Below are positions 1 to 10,939 of a stretch of 64,000 nucleotides of DNA, one piece after another. The notes under the pieces were generated by a model. That model was not told the origin of the DNA. It saw only the letters and a program-made list of their open reading frames with translations, and did not search any database. Each line of letters starts with the position of its first letter. Positions within the stretch are counted from its first letter, which is position 1. A program made the translations under genes and the position numbers. Source of the DNA: Rhizomys pruinosus (lineage: Eukaryota > Chordata > Mammalia > Rodentia > Spalacidae); NCBI GenBank assembly GCA_009823505.1, contig VZQC01005070.1:118046-182045 (forward strand), read 5' to 3'.

Positions 1-99
1 TATATTATTAGTCATACTGTTGGACATGAATACTTAGATTTTGTAGAATTTTGGCCTCTGTTTGTGAAGAAGTTTCCTAACAATATGTGTCTTTTTTTG

Positions 100-955
100 T
101 TATTTAATACAATGTATTTATTGATGTTTTGTGTATTTCAGACATCAGTTTTCAGTTCAATTTAGACATATTCCCCTTTCCCTTCCCCACACCCAACCCC
201 AGATCATGCATTCTGCCATAACCGTCCTGCATCTTTCTTAGTCTTTTTTATGTTTAGGAATTCTCATTTTTCCTCCTTTAATTTTATATTACTCTAAAAT
301 ATGAATACATACTTTCCACCCATATACAGTAATTACAGAGTCTCAAAATAAGTGGTGGGTCAATTCTAGAGCCGTTTAAGAGATTTACACTATAACAGCA
401 TAGTTGCTTTCAGATAAACAGAAATATAACACTAATGTTGATCGGCTTGCCTTTCATCTGGGGATTTGGTGTTAGCATCCACAAATGAGGGAAACCATTC
501 GCCATTTGTTTTTCTGGGACTGTGTTACTTCACTTAGCATAATAGCTTCCAGTTCCATCCATTTACCTGCAAAGTTCATGATGTCATCTTTCTTTACTGC
601 TGAATAGTACTCCGTTGTGTAGATGTATCACATTTTTTATCCACTCCTCTTTTGAGAGCCATTTGGGTTGGTTCCAGATCTTTGCTATTGTGAAGAGAGC
701 TACAATAAACATGAATGTGCATGTATCTTTGCAGTAGGATGAGTCTTTGGGGTATATACCCAGGAGTGGTATGGCTGGGTCAGGTAGTGGGCTCATTTCG
801 AGTCTTTGACGGGTTCTCCACACTGCTTTTCATAATGGTTGTACAAGTATACATTCCTACCAGCAATGGATGAGTGTTCCCCTTTCCCCACAACCTCTCC
901 AGCATTTGGTGCCTTTTGTTTTCTTGATCTTAGCCAGTTGTAGTGGAGTGAGATG
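100..955 (-). mobile_element. L1 3' end, ORF2 C-terminus plus 3' UTR
   Basis: Read on the minus strand this is the last part of L1 ORF2 followed by a short 3' UTR. The frame at 584-823 contains the conserved ORF2 tail with PLLGIYP and the FTIAKIWNQP stretch. The frame then breaks before the usual ORF2 end. The 3' UTR runs to about 100 and is close to the one at 8.1 kb. The element is 5'-truncated near 955, where an unrelated plus-strand repeat begins. It is dead: frameshifted and lacking the endonuclease and reverse transcriptase domains. Confidence 0.85.
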
Positions 956-1285
956 CTGAAAAGGCATTTGGGATTGAATCACAAAAGGGAAACCCACATG
1001 CCAGGGAGACAACGAAGAGACAACATGGGAAAGGTGCAGGATAATTCCGCACCAAGCTCTACCAACCCGGTAGGAGACAGCTACAATCGGATCCCCCTGG
1101 AGGTGACCCCAGAAACAGACCTTAGAGGACACCTTGGGCTGTGTGGGTTTTGGGCACACCTGCTTGCAAATNTAATTGCAGACAAATGCAGAGAAATTAA
1201 AGAAAAAAAAGGAATGGTTTTACATGAAGGATGCTTGTACTCATAAATTATTACTTATTGTTAAAAAATGAAAAAAAAAATAAAG
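956..1285 (+). mobile_element. Unclassified retroposon fragment (copy C)
   Basis: The last 70 bases before the A-rich tail (about 1210-1285) match the minus-strand tail of the repeat at 60.15-61.3 kb, including the word GAAGGATGCTT and an AAAAAATGAAAAAAA tail. That suggests a shared non-LTR-like element with an A tail. Family name not recognised. One N lies at 1172. The open frame at 953-1246 crosses the N and has no recognisable domain. Confidence 0.5.
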
Positions 1286-2290
1286 AAGTAATAGAAAAAA
1301 TAAAATAAAATAAATTTTTTAAAAAGAAAAGAACGTTCTTCCTTTTCAATACATCAACTCAGTCTAGGCTTTCTTCTCTAGTGAACTGGGGTTTTAAAAG
1401 GGAAGCCCTAGATATTTCAGGAGCAGAAAATAACCCAATGTGTAATGAAACCAAACCCAGCAGAGGAAAAAATATATCTCTTTAATTTAGTACTTGCCAG
1501 CATGCAACTGAAGCAGGAAGACTGTCTGTCACAAGTTTGAGGTTACCTCGGGCTACATGGTGAGTACAAGGCCAGACTTAGACCCTATCTCCAAGAATAA
1601 CAACTAAAAATAAAATCATTTTGGATTCTCAGCCTACTATTCAGAGGTCCTAAAAATATGAGTTGCCTTTTAGAAATCAAGAGTTCCTGCTTGGGGCCCC
1701 ATCCTCCTGCAGAATGGAGGGCTAAGTTCACTCCTTCCACCGTCTGCCGAGCCTCCTTTCCCAGGGTCACAGCTCCATTCCAAGCATTTCAGGTCCTAAG
1801 AACAGGTGCCTGCTCCTCCCTGTCCACGCATCCACGCCCGCTGCTGCACTGTCGTCATCCTCCAGTGGGCCATCTAATCTACCTTCACCTTCACAAACCC
1901 TTCACCAGTTCTTCAGACTCTAGACCACCACTCTGTCCTCCAGAAATGTGTGGAAAGACTTGGTGATCCCTGTGCCATACTGGCACTGTAAGAATGTGGC
2001 CACGCCAAGGATGTTGAACCACCGGCTGGCTACTCTCAGACCTATACTATGTCACTCTCCTGCCTGCCAGGATGCTCACTAGACACTGGAAGCTCCTCAG
2101 GGCTGACTAGGTGCCTGCCGGATCTGTCTCCATGCAAGATCCGAGGGCCTGCTCCATTTCCTCCTCCTGCCTAACAATGGATGCACATCTCCATTCTTGG
2201 CTCCCTCAAACTTCTATGCCATCTCTGAACTGGAATTCAAATACTTCCTCCTATATACTACCTCCCTGCAATTAACTAGCATCTTAAGAG
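1286..2290. other. No gene seen; A-rich start, degenerate B1-like patch
   Basis: 1286-1335 is A-rich low-complexity sequence. 1495-1610 resembles an old B1/PB1-type SINE on the plus strand (AGTTTGAGG, GGGCTACATGGTGAG, CCCTATCTCCAAG). The rest shows no recognised repeat, exon or ORF of note. The frames at 1585-1966 on both strands have no domain and no splice context. Confidence 0.5.
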
Positions 2291-2294
2291 TATT

Positions 2295-2568
2295 GGGGCT
2301 GGAGAGATAGCCTAGCGGTTAAGAGCACTGGCGCTCTTGCAGAGGACCCGAGTTCGATCCCCAGCACCCACATGGCAGCTAAGAACCATCTGTAACTGCA
2401 ATTCCAGGAGAACTCCAGTTCCAGGGCAATCTGAGACCCTCTTCTGACCTTCGCGGCATTGCACGACACGGGTGCACAGACCTGCATGCAGACAGTACAT
2501 TCATACACACACAAAAATAAATAATAAAATAAAAAAAATAAAGATGTAAAAAAAAAAGTTCTTAAAAA
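2295..2568 (+). mobile_element. B2 SINE, 17-bp-duplication subtype
   Basis: Starts with the B2 head GGGGCTGGAGAGATAGC, carries the tRNA-like B box (GAGTTCGATCCCCAGCACC) and ends in an A-rich tail. It has the internal tandem 17-mer (AACTGCAATTCCAGGAG then AACTCCAGTTCCAGGGC). AAGAGTAT flanks both ends (about 2286 and 2569), a short target duplication. Confidence 0.92.
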
Positions 2569-2606
2569 AAAAGAGTATACCAATCTTAATAAAAACGGTA
2601 ATACAT

Positions 2607-3005
2607 TGTCCTAGTTTGTCTTCCATTGCTGTGACAAAACACTCTGACCAACACCGACTTGGGGAGGAAAGGGTTTATTCAGCTTACATCTCCTGGGTTC
2701 ATCACTTAGGGAGCCCAAGGCAGGAACTCAGGGCAGGAACCTGGAGGCAGTAGCTGAAGCACAAGCCATGGAGGAATGCTGTTCACTGACTTGCTCCTCT
2801 GGCTCATGCCCAGCCTGCCTTCTTATATGGTACACAACAACCTGCCCAGGGTGGCACTACTAATTGTGGGCTGGGCCCTCCCACACTCAACCATCAAGAC
2901 AATACTCCACAGACGTGGCCACAGGCCAATCCAATGGAGCCAATTCCCCACTTGAGGCTCCCTCAACCCAGGTGTGTCAAGTTGACACTAAAACTATCCA
3001 GCACA
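2607..3005 (-). mobile_element. ORR1-like MaLR LTR (3' LTR of minus-strand element)
   Basis: On the minus strand it begins TGTGCTGGATAG and ends with CA. Rodent MaLR LTR landmarks are visible in reverse: the GTGTCAACTTGACAC-type start, the AAACCCTTTCC end and GTCACAGCAATGGAAGACAAACTAG. It pairs with the second LTR at 4179-4571. TACAT lies immediately outside both ends (2602-2606 and 4572-4576). Confidence 0.88.
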
Positions 3006-4178
3006 ACTGACCCCTTGTCAACTTGACACACAAAACACATCACTATTAAACCACCCCCTTTCCAGTTCTTATCCCCAAAGTATGATGTTAACATTAATCA
3101 CAACCCAAGACAGTACAACCTTAAAAGCCCCACAGTCCTTAAAATGTCCAAACACTTAAAAGTTCAGTCTATTAAAAGTCTCTTAACTGTGGGCTGCTGT
3201 AAAATCCAAAACAAGTACTGTCTTATTTCAAAGGGAAGAATCAGGCACACTCAAACAAAACCTAAGTCCAGCAANCTCAGCAAAGTAGCTCAAGTCTGAC
3301 ACCTGGGATTCACTCATGATCTTTGGGCTCCAAAGGGTTCGGCAGCTCCCCGTCTTCGACTCTGCCGTCCGTGGCACAAACAGCTCATCTCGCAGGCCCA
3401 GGCCAGCTCCATCCACACCTGCACTGCTCTTGGTGGTCACTCCCATGGTCCTGGCACTCTCCAAAAAGATAGGTCGCCGCTGAAACTGAGGCAGCACCTT
3501 CCTTCACCAATGGTCCTCTCTGGCCTTCTCCTGGTGCCAAGCCTCAGTTCTCTCCATGACCCCTGCAATCCTGGTTGTCTTCATGCAACCGAGTTGCACT
3601 TCCACCCAATGGTCTTTCCTGACCTCTCACAGTGCCAAGCCTCGGTCTGCTCTCTGTGACCCCCTCAAATTTCAACACCAGAACCATATAGGAGACTCTT
3701 ACATACTACCAAGTCCTGCTTCTGGCTGAGATGGAGGCTCGGGCCCCTTCTGGAAAACAGCTTCTGTGTGCTGACCCTGAAGAAAATTCTCGCAAAGATT
3801 TCACCCAGTGATGCTGGTCTTTTTACTTACAGCTGATTTTTCAGCCCCAGCTAACCAGCGCAATTGTCCCAGTACCACAAATAAATTTCACTTCGATTCT
3901 GGCCTTTGTTACTACAGCTGATTCTTCAGCCCCAGCTGACCAGAACCCACAGATTACACAGTTCTGATGATCTCTGCTCCCCTTTGAAACTAGAAACTCC
4001 ACAAGCCAGGCCTCCATCTTCTACAAATCCTTCAGCAAACACTGCTCCACATGCCCACAGCAACAATCTTTAGGCCAATGATCTTCCCAGCCCAAAGTTC
4101 CGAACGCCTCCACAATCCTTCCCCAAAACACCAAGGTCAGGTCTGTCACAGCAATGCCCCCTCTCTGGTACCAATTTT
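3006..4178 (-). mobile_element. ORR1-like MaLR internal region
   Basis: The internal part lies between two LTRs. Next to the 5' LTR (on the minus strand) is a TTGGTACCAGAGAG primer-binding-like start, and a purine-rich GACAAGGGGTCA precedes the 3' LTR. It is homologous, in opposite orientation, to 26554-27770. No retroviral protein domain is readable, as expected for MaLR internal sequence, which is non-coding. One N at 3275. Confidence 0.85.
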
Positions 4179-4571
4179 TGTCCTAGTTTGTCTTCCATTG
4201 CTGTGACAACAACCTCTGACCACACCGACTTGGGGAGGGAAAGGGTTTATTTCAGCTTACATCTCTCTGGGTTACCACTTAGGGAGCCCAAGGCAGGAAC
4301 ACGGCAGGAAGCCTGGATGCGTAGCTGACACACAGCCATGGGGAATGCTGTTCACTGCTTGCTCCTCTGGCTTCATGCCCAGCCTGCTTCTTATATGGTA
4401 CACAACACACTGCCCAGGGTGGCACTACTAATTGTGGGCTGGGCCCTCCCACACTCAAACCATCAAGACAATTACTCCACAGACGTGGCCACAGGCCATC
4501 CAATGGAGCCAACTCCCCACTGAGGCTCCTCAACCCAGATGTGTCAAGTTGACACTAAAGCTATCCACACA
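4179..4571 (-). mobile_element. ORR1-like MaLR LTR (5' LTR of minus-strand element)
   Basis: Same LTR as 2607-3005 but with many single-base gains and losses relative to it, for example in the stretch 4205-4400. Either the two LTRs diverged with unusually many indels or this copy is less well polished. TACAT follows directly at 4572. Confidence 0.87.
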
Positions 4572-5259
4572 TACATTTAAGCTAATTGTAAATATAATTG
4601 TTTGTCCACATTTGTTTTTACTTAAAATTTTATACAAACAACTTTGGGATTAATGTATACAAATGTTCTCTATAATTTTTTGTGTTTACAGTATCATCTT
4701 GTAACATTTCTTTTACCTGTAGATAATTTAATTTAAGTGAATTAAGTTTTGCTTCCAAATTAACAACATACAGTCACCCAAACAGCTGGGTAAATTAATG
4801 AAATTATACCTTGATTCCTGCCTATAGGTATGTGTACTACAACTGGCCTTTTGAGATTCATGGGTCAAAAAATAAAAACCTAAAATAAAAAAGGGGGGAT
4901 ACAGTTATATATTAAATTTTTTTGTCAAATTTTTCAATTTTACAATCTTAAAACTAACTAGGGAAAAGATTTGCATGGTCCCACAGGTCAGAACGTCACC
5001 AAACTTAATGGCTGAGAAAGAAAAGATACAGCTTTGCATGTTGCAGGATGTACCAGAAACACCAGCAGAGAGTTTGGCCCATCTTAAACATTAAAAGGAA
5101 AAAATCCTCGACTGCTACAGGCATCCAACTCTCTGTGGATCCTATTTGTAACAACTGTTTTAAATGAGTCCTAATGAACTTTACTTCCAGGTGCCACAAA
5201 GTTTTAATATGAGAGACTTCCTTACCCTCTTTTCATAGAACAAAGAAAACATGATGTAA
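4572..5259. other. AT-rich sequence, no gene seen
   Basis: This lies inside the 3.4-kb block bounded by the direct repeat at 2571 and 6006. It may be the 5' part of the same retroposed element as 5260-5875. A short run of A then G (about 4889-4898) looks purine-tract-like but no LTR follows. Nothing recognised with confidence. Confidence 0.4.
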
Positions 5260-5875
5260 TGAAGTCACTTCCCTAACTGTAAATTAGAGCTGACGTTATA
5301 CAGGTAATCCCTTATAAAACTGGTATACTGCCATTATGTTAATTGATAATAGACATGGAAACTGTGAAAAGATTATTCTCTATCAAACAAAAATAATACT
5401 AAAGTCCTTTTAAGCTGTGCAATTAGCAAAATATATTAATACAGGAGGCTCTGATATCAGCAATGGATTATTCTGCCAAGGAGTTGTCTGGCAGGGGATC
5501 CAAGCCCCCCAAAAGGTAAAGGCTTCTTGCCTGTAAACTGGAATACCTGCAGGAAGAGAGGTGTGGTAAGGCCCTGATGTCGAAGCATGGGAAAGAGGAA
5601 AAAATGTATGAGACACACTTGCAAGTATAGTAGTTGGTCTCTGGAATGCCAGAGGTGTAACCAAAGGCACTAATAAAACCTAAAGCAAAAATTGTTCTCC
5701 TTGATTCAAAGCAGACTCCTCTGTCAGCATCAGCTACACCTCCCTGCCTGGAAATACTGTGCAGCAGTGGCAGCCATCTGTCTGTATATCCCAAAAAAAT
5801 TGACTAGTGGCTCTCTCCTTGGAGAATAATTCATGGCTGATGCCACAACTACATCCTCTAGTAGGTTAGGAGCTC
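5260..5875 (+). mobile_element. Unclassified interspersed repeat (copy A)
   Basis: About 600 bases align by eye, in opposite orientation, with 60690-61310. Shared words include ATCAGCAATGGATT, CAGGGGATCCAAG and AATACTAAAGTCCTT. The order of conserved blocks is the same. No protein motif seen. Family not recognised; it could be an L1 3' UTR or a non-autonomous element. Confidence 0.6.
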
Positions 5876-6005
5876 AAAAAGACCAAAAAAAAAAAAATCA
5901 AATTAAAAAAAAATGAGACTACAGGGAGATCCTGTCTCAAAAAGACCAAAAAAAAAAAAAAATCAAATAAAAAAATGAGAAAAAAAAGAATGAGTAAAAA
6001 AAAAA
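5876..6005 (+). repeat. A-rich tail with B1 tail fragments
   Basis: Two remnants of the B1 3' end (GGGAGATCCTGTCTCAAAA, then AAGACC and A runs) sit in A-rich sequence. The run ends directly before the second copy of AGAGTATACCAATCTT at 6006, so it may be the poly(A) tail of a large retroposed insertion. Confidence 0.6.
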
Positions 6006-6021
6006 GAGTATACCAATCTTT

Positions 6022-6850
6022 TATCTAAAGATCAGATAAGGACACATTCAAGTTGAAAAAAATAAGCACACTCCTACCTAGCAGAGCCTCCAGAACATTG
6101 TCTGTGTGGTATAAACAGAAACTAAGAAGCAGAAGTGTGTGGCTGTTTCCCAGCCTGAGTTGGACCCACTGTCCACTCCCTCACTTCATCAAAGTTCCTT
6201 GGTCCCTATGGGAAAGAAATCCCCACCAAGAGGTTAACTTCAGTCAGAAATGGATTCATCAGTCCCCCCTGAAGTGAGGCACCCACATACACCAGAGACT
6301 AAACCAGTAGGGTTTGCCCAATTTTTAGTTTTGAGCCCCTAAAACGGTAAGATAAACAAACCTCTTTTCTTTATTAAAAGTTAACTTAGAAGTTTTATTA
6401 TTATTAAAAATGTGCCAAGCAAGCAGCCCGAGTCATCTTTGTGAGTCTTAAAAAAGGTATGATATCTGACTTTTGCTTTTAAACTGCAAGAGAAAATAGA
6501 CTCCATTGAAATTCTAAGTTTGCCAAGTAGCATAATTGAAGTCCTTGTCTAGTTACACAGTTTAATTCTACTTTTGTAAGAACACAGGGGGACTGCAAAC
6601 AGAGTTTTATACTGCAACTTTGTGATTATTAGCGCATAGTGCAACTATGCTGTAACAAGTTTGGGGAAAAAAACAAGTTTGGAAAACCAGTTTTAACACT
6701 ATGTTACATTTTTGTTTAAGTATAAACCTTATATGACATAATGAGATTTGATTCTGGGGTTTTCCCAAGATACTAGAATTAGGGGGATGATAAAATTATT
6801 ACTGGAATTTCTCTGCCCCCCCCATTGTTTATTCTTTATTCTTTTTTTTT
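6022..6850. other. No gene seen
   Basis: About 6050-6395 has the look of an old LTR end (AAGATAAACAAACCTC near 6350) but I cannot place it in a family. The rest is AT-rich single-copy-looking sequence with no convincing ORF. Confidence 0.35.
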
Positions 6851-6877
6851 TTCCCCCTTTCTTTTCCCCCTGTCACA

Positions 6878-6997
6878 TTCCCCTGGAACTGGAGTTAAAG
6901 ATGGTTCTTAGCCACCATGTGGATACTGGGGATCAAACCCAGGTCCTCTGCAAGAGCAGTCGGAGCTCTTAACTGATAGGCCATCTCTCCAGCCCCC
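6878..6997 (-). mobile_element. B2 SINE, 5' part only
   Basis: Reverse of the B2 head: ends CCATCTCTCCAGCCCC and includes the B-box region (GGGGATCAAACCCAGGTCC). The 3' half is missing beyond the CCTGGAACTGGAG block; a T/C-rich tract adjoins. Confidence 0.85.
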
Positions 6998-7145
6998 CTC
7001 CGCTGCCCCATTGTTATAAGTTACCTGTTAGAATCATAATTGTTAAACCTTTAAAATCACCATTTGTTTCTGTTAATGTCATGTATATTTACTTGCCTTT
7101 TGAGATCATTACAGAGTAAAATGACAACATATCTTAAGAATGACT

Positions 7146-7305
7146 TAGCCAGGCATGGTGGCACACGCCTTTAATCCTAACACTTGGGAGGCAGAGGCAA
7201 GCAGATCTCTGTGAGTTCAAGGCCAGCCTGGCCTACAGAATGAGTTCCAGGATAGGCAAAGCTCCAGGGAGACCCTGTCTCAAAAAGACCAAAAAAACAA
7301 ATTGT
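7146..7305 (+). mobile_element. B1 SINE
   Basis: Complete B1 from GCCAGGCATGGTGG to CTGTCTCAAAAAGACC plus A-rich tail. It shows the window-typical AGACC tail. Confidence 0.93.
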
Positions 7306-7477
7306 GGCTATTAGCAGGAAATAAAATGAGTCACTGGTCTACATTCTATACTGCTAAGTATTAATTTGCTAAACAGTGAGGTGTAACCCACAAAATGAAT
7401 TCTAGTTACACACAGAGAGACATGTACAAAGTAAGAACAGAGAAGAGATAGTCTAAAACATGCTTATCAGCATTGCT

Positions 7478-7722
7478 TTCTTTTTTTAATTTTATTTATT
7501 TTGTATGTGTATGAATGTACTGTGTGCATGCAGGTCTGTGCACCCATGTCGTGCAATGGCTCAGAGGTCAGAAGAGGGTCTCAGATTCCCCTGGAACTGG
7601 AGTTCTCCTGGAATTGGAGTTACAGATGGTTCTCAGCCGCCATGTGGGTGCTGGGGATCTAACCCGGGTCCTCTGCAAGAGCATTCGGTGCTCTTAACCG
7701 CTAAGCTATCTCTCCAGCCCCA
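7478..7722 (-). mobile_element. B2 SINE, 17-bp-duplication subtype
   Basis: Full-length minus-strand B2 from the T-rich tail complement to CCATCTCTCCAGCCCC. Carries the 17-bp duplication in reverse (CTGGAACTGGAGTTCTCC then TGGAATTGGAGTT). CAGCATT flanks both sides as a probable target duplication. Confidence 0.93.
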
Positions 7723-7811
7723 GCATTATTTTCTTTGAAAGACTAGTAATAATAATTGAGCTAAAAGCTTTCATATAAATATTTTTGAGGATGCTTAGTC
7801 TCAGTTTGTTT

Positions 7812-8085
7812 TTCTTTTTTTTCAAAGCCAATTTTTTTTTATTGAAGCTCTGTGCATTTCATACAGAATTACAAATCAAATCTAGACCCGTGCCTCCCTC
7901 TCTGCACCCCCACCCCACCAGAGCTCATACATTCTGCCAAAAATGTTTTTCATCTTTTTCTCAGTCTCTCTCAAAATTCTCGATGCAGAAGTTTACTGTT
8001 TTGAGCAGAAGTTCACCGTTTCAGTCAGTTCTTTGATGCAATCTTCCTGTTATTGTTCTTCTTGTTGTGTCCTTTTTTTCTTTAT
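7812..8085 (-). mobile_element. L1 3' UTR fragment
   Basis: Minus-strand T-rich start, then a C-rich block (CACCCCCACCCCACCAG complement region at 7905-7920) and the sequence with GCATTTCATACAGAATTACAAA typical of a rodent L1 3' UTR. Separate from the L1 that starts at 8095, because the 3' end motif occurs twice. Confidence 0.6.
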
Positions 8086-8094
8086 TTTTTTTTT

Positions 8095-9880
8095 GCTTTT
8101 ATTGATGTTTTGTGTATTTCAGACATCATTTCTCAGTTCTCTTTAGACATATTACCCTTTCCCTTCCCCCCACCCCACCCCAGATCATGCACTCTGTCAT
8201 AACTATCCTGCATCTTTCTGTCTTTTTATGTTTAGGAATTCACATTTTCCTCCTTTAATTTTATATTACTCTAAAATATGCATACATACTTTTCACTCAT
8301 ATACAGTAGAGAGTCTGAAAGTAAGTGGTGGCTTGATTCTAGAGCCAGTTAAGAGATTTATATTATAACAACATAGTTGCTTTCAGATAAACAGAAATGT
8401 AACAATAATGTTGTTCAGCTTGCCTTTCATTTGGCGATTTGGTGTTAACATCCACAAATGAAGATCATTCGCCACTTGTTTTTCTGGGACTGTGTTACTT
8501 AGCATAATGGCTTCAAGTTCCATCCATTTACCTGCAAAGTTCATGATGTCATCTTTCTTTACTGCCAAGTAGTACTCCATTGTGTAAATGTACCACATTT
8601 TTGTCATCCACTCATCAGTTGAGGGGCATGTGGGTTGGTTCCAGCTCTTCACTATTGTGAAGAGAGCTGCAATAAACATGGGTGTATATGTATCTTTGCA
8701 GTAGGATGAGTCTTGTGGGTATATACTCAGGAGTGGTATAACTGGGTCAGGTGGTAGGTTCATTCTGAGTCTTTTAAGGGTTCTCCACACTGCTTTCCAT
8801 AGTGGTTGTACAAGTTTACATTCCCACCAGCAGTGGATGAGTGTTCCCCTTTCCCCACAACCTCTCCAGCATCTGTTGCCTTTTGTTTTCTTGATCTTAG
8901 CTAGTCATATTGGAGTGAGATGATATCTGAGAGTGGTTTTAATTTGCATTTCCTTAATTATTAATGATGTTGAACACTTTTTAAGATGTTTCTCAGCCAT
9001 CTTTAATTCCTCACTGGTGAAGTATCTGTTCAGCTCTATTCTCCATCTTTTGAGTAGGTCATTTGTCTTCTTACTTGTTTTTTGAGTAGTTTATATATTC
9101 TTGACATTAATGCTCTGTCAGATGTATCACTGGTAAAGATTTCCTCCCACTCTGTGGGTTTTCTCTTCACCTGCTTGATTGTTTCTTTTGTTGTACAGAA
9201 GTTTTTTAGTTTTATGAGATCCCATTTGTCAACTGTTGACCTCATTTCCTGTGCAGCTGCTGTCTGAAATAGAAAGTCTTTTCCTATGCCTGTGTCTTGT
9301 AGGTTGTTGCCAACTTTTTCTTCTATCACCTTCAGGGATTCAGGCTTCATGTTGAGATCTTTGATCCACTTGCAGTTTATTTTTGTACAGGGTGAGAGGT
9401 ACAGGTTCAATTTTGTTCTTCTACAAATGATGATCCAATTTTCCCAACACCATTTGCTGAAGATGCACTATCTATCCTACCTCCATTGAGGTTTTTTTGC
9501 CCCTTTGTCAAATATGAGGTGGCTGAAATTGTATGAGCTCAAGTTTGGATCTTCAATTTTGTTCCATTGGTCAATGGGTCTGTTTTTGTGCCTTTATGAC
9601 TATGTCCCTGTAATATAGTTTGAAGTCTGGTAGGGCAATCCCCCCTATATTGCATTTTTCATTCAGGGTTGCTTTAGCTATTCCGGGTCTTTTGTTTTTC
9701 CATATGAATTTAAGGATTATATTTTCCAAGTCTGTGAAGAAACTCATAGGAATTTTGATTGGGATTGTGTTGAATATGTATATCAATTTGGGTAAAATGG
9801 ACCTTTTTATTATATTAATTCTCCCAATCCATGAGCATGGGAGGTCTTTCCATCTTTTGATGTCATTTTCAATCCCCCAA
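8095..9880 (-). mobile_element. L1, 3' segment of a 5'-inverted copy
   Basis: Minus-strand L1 from mid-ORF2 through the 3' UTR. Translated pieces show the canonical order: the [17 protein letters not shown] block (about 9850), then IKIPMSFF and LPDFKLYY (9620-9760), the [11 protein letters not shown] and PTEWEEIF blocks (9036-9410), and the MWYIYTMEYYLAV C-terminal block (8383-8790). Several frameshifts and stops. It joins an inverted 5' segment at about 9880. Confidence 0.93.
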
Positions 9881-10640
9881 AACCACATGATCATCTCAAT
9901 TGATGCAGAAAAAGCCTTTGACAAGATCCAGCATCCCTTCATTTTTAAAGTCCTAGAGGGAATAGGACTGAAAGGAACATACGTCAACATGATCAAAGCC
10001 ATATATAGCAAACCCACTACAAACATCATCCTAAATGGAGAAAAATTGGAACCATTTCCCTTAAAGGCAGGAACCTGGCAAGGCTGCCCCTTATCGACAC
10101 TCCTCTTCAACATAGTGCTTGAAACACTTGCTAGGCCAGGCGTGGTGGCACACGCCTTTAATCCTAGCACTTGGGAGGCAGAGGCAGGTGGATCTTTGAG
10201 AGTTCAAGGTCAGCCTGGTCTACAGAGTGAGTTCCAGGACAGCTGGGACTACAGGGAGACCCTGTCTCAGGAAAAAAACAAAACAAAACAAACAAAAAAC
10301 ACTTGCTAGGGCAATAAGACAAGAGAAGGAAATTAAAGGAGTACCCATCAGAAAAGAAGAAGTTAAGCTATCCCTTTTTGCAGATGATATGATAGTTTAC
10401 CTAAGGGATGCTAAAAACTCCATCAGAAAACTTCTAGAAACAATTAAGAGTTTTAGTAAAGTGGCTGGTTACAAAATTAACCTAGAAAAATCAGTAGCTT
10501 TTCTTTACACCAACATAAACAAGTGGAGAAGGAATATAAGACCTTCCCACTCACAATAGCCTCAAAGGTAATAAGATACCTGGGAACAAACCTAACCAAA
10601 GATACCAAAGACCTCTACAACAAAAATTTTAAACTCTTAA
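9881..10640 (+). mobile_element. L1 ORF2 reverse transcriptase piece, inverted 5' segment
   Basis: Plus-strand L1 ORF2: [14 protein letters not shown] near its start, the GTWQGCPLS region, then after a B1 interruption the catalytic FADDMIVY motif (10379-10402), [13 protein letters not shown], and RYLGTNLTKDTKDLYN at about 10576-10617. It stops just where the minus-strand segment begins in L1 coordinates, so the two pieces are one 5'-inverted insertion. Not intact: B1 insertion, frameshifts, no endonuclease domain. Confidence 0.93.
10133..10302 (+). mobile_element. B1 SINE inside L1 reverse transcriptase
   Basis: Complete B1 flanked by AACACTTGCTAGG on both sides (about 10121-10133 and 10302-10314), a clean target duplication. 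The duplication repeats the codons for LAR in the L1 frame. The B1 is therefore younger than the L1. Confidence 0.95.
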
Positions 10641-10694
10641 ATTGTGTCTTAGAAACAACTTTCATGATGAACAATTATGAATGAATGTGAGTAG

Positions 10695-10856
10695 CTATTT
10701 ATTTATTTATTTATTTTGTCTTTTTGAGACAGGGTCTCCCTGTAGCCCCAGCTGTCCTGGAACTTGCTCTGTAGACCAGGATGGCCTTGAACTCACAAAG
10801 ATCCACCTGCCTCTGCCTCCTGAGTGCTAGGATTAAAGGCATGCACCACCACTTTT
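10695..10856 (-). mobile_element. B1 SINE
   Basis: Minus-strand B1 from the T-rich tail complement (ATTTATTTATTTATTTTG) through GAGACAGGGTCTCCCTG to GGCATGCACCACCAC. Confidence 0.93.
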
Positions 10857-10939
10857 TTTGTGTGTGTGAGTAGTTTTTAAGCACAACCAGCAAAGCTTGT
10901 GCTTTGCCAAGAGCCATTGACTTAAAAGAAAAAATCAAA

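Noticed and set aside
7505..7738. Recurrent short proteins of the type MYCLHAGLCTRVV or MCMNVLSACRSVHPC, found about 20 times on both strands
   Set aside because: Every one lies in a B2 SINE; they are translations of the tRNA-derived repeat and share its copies, not a protein family.
9620..10559. Reverse transcriptase-like frame with FADDMIVY, considered as a retron or novel reverse transcriptase system
   Set aside because: Motif order and flanks are those of L1 ORF2; the piece is inverted, split by a B1 and lacks most of ORF2.
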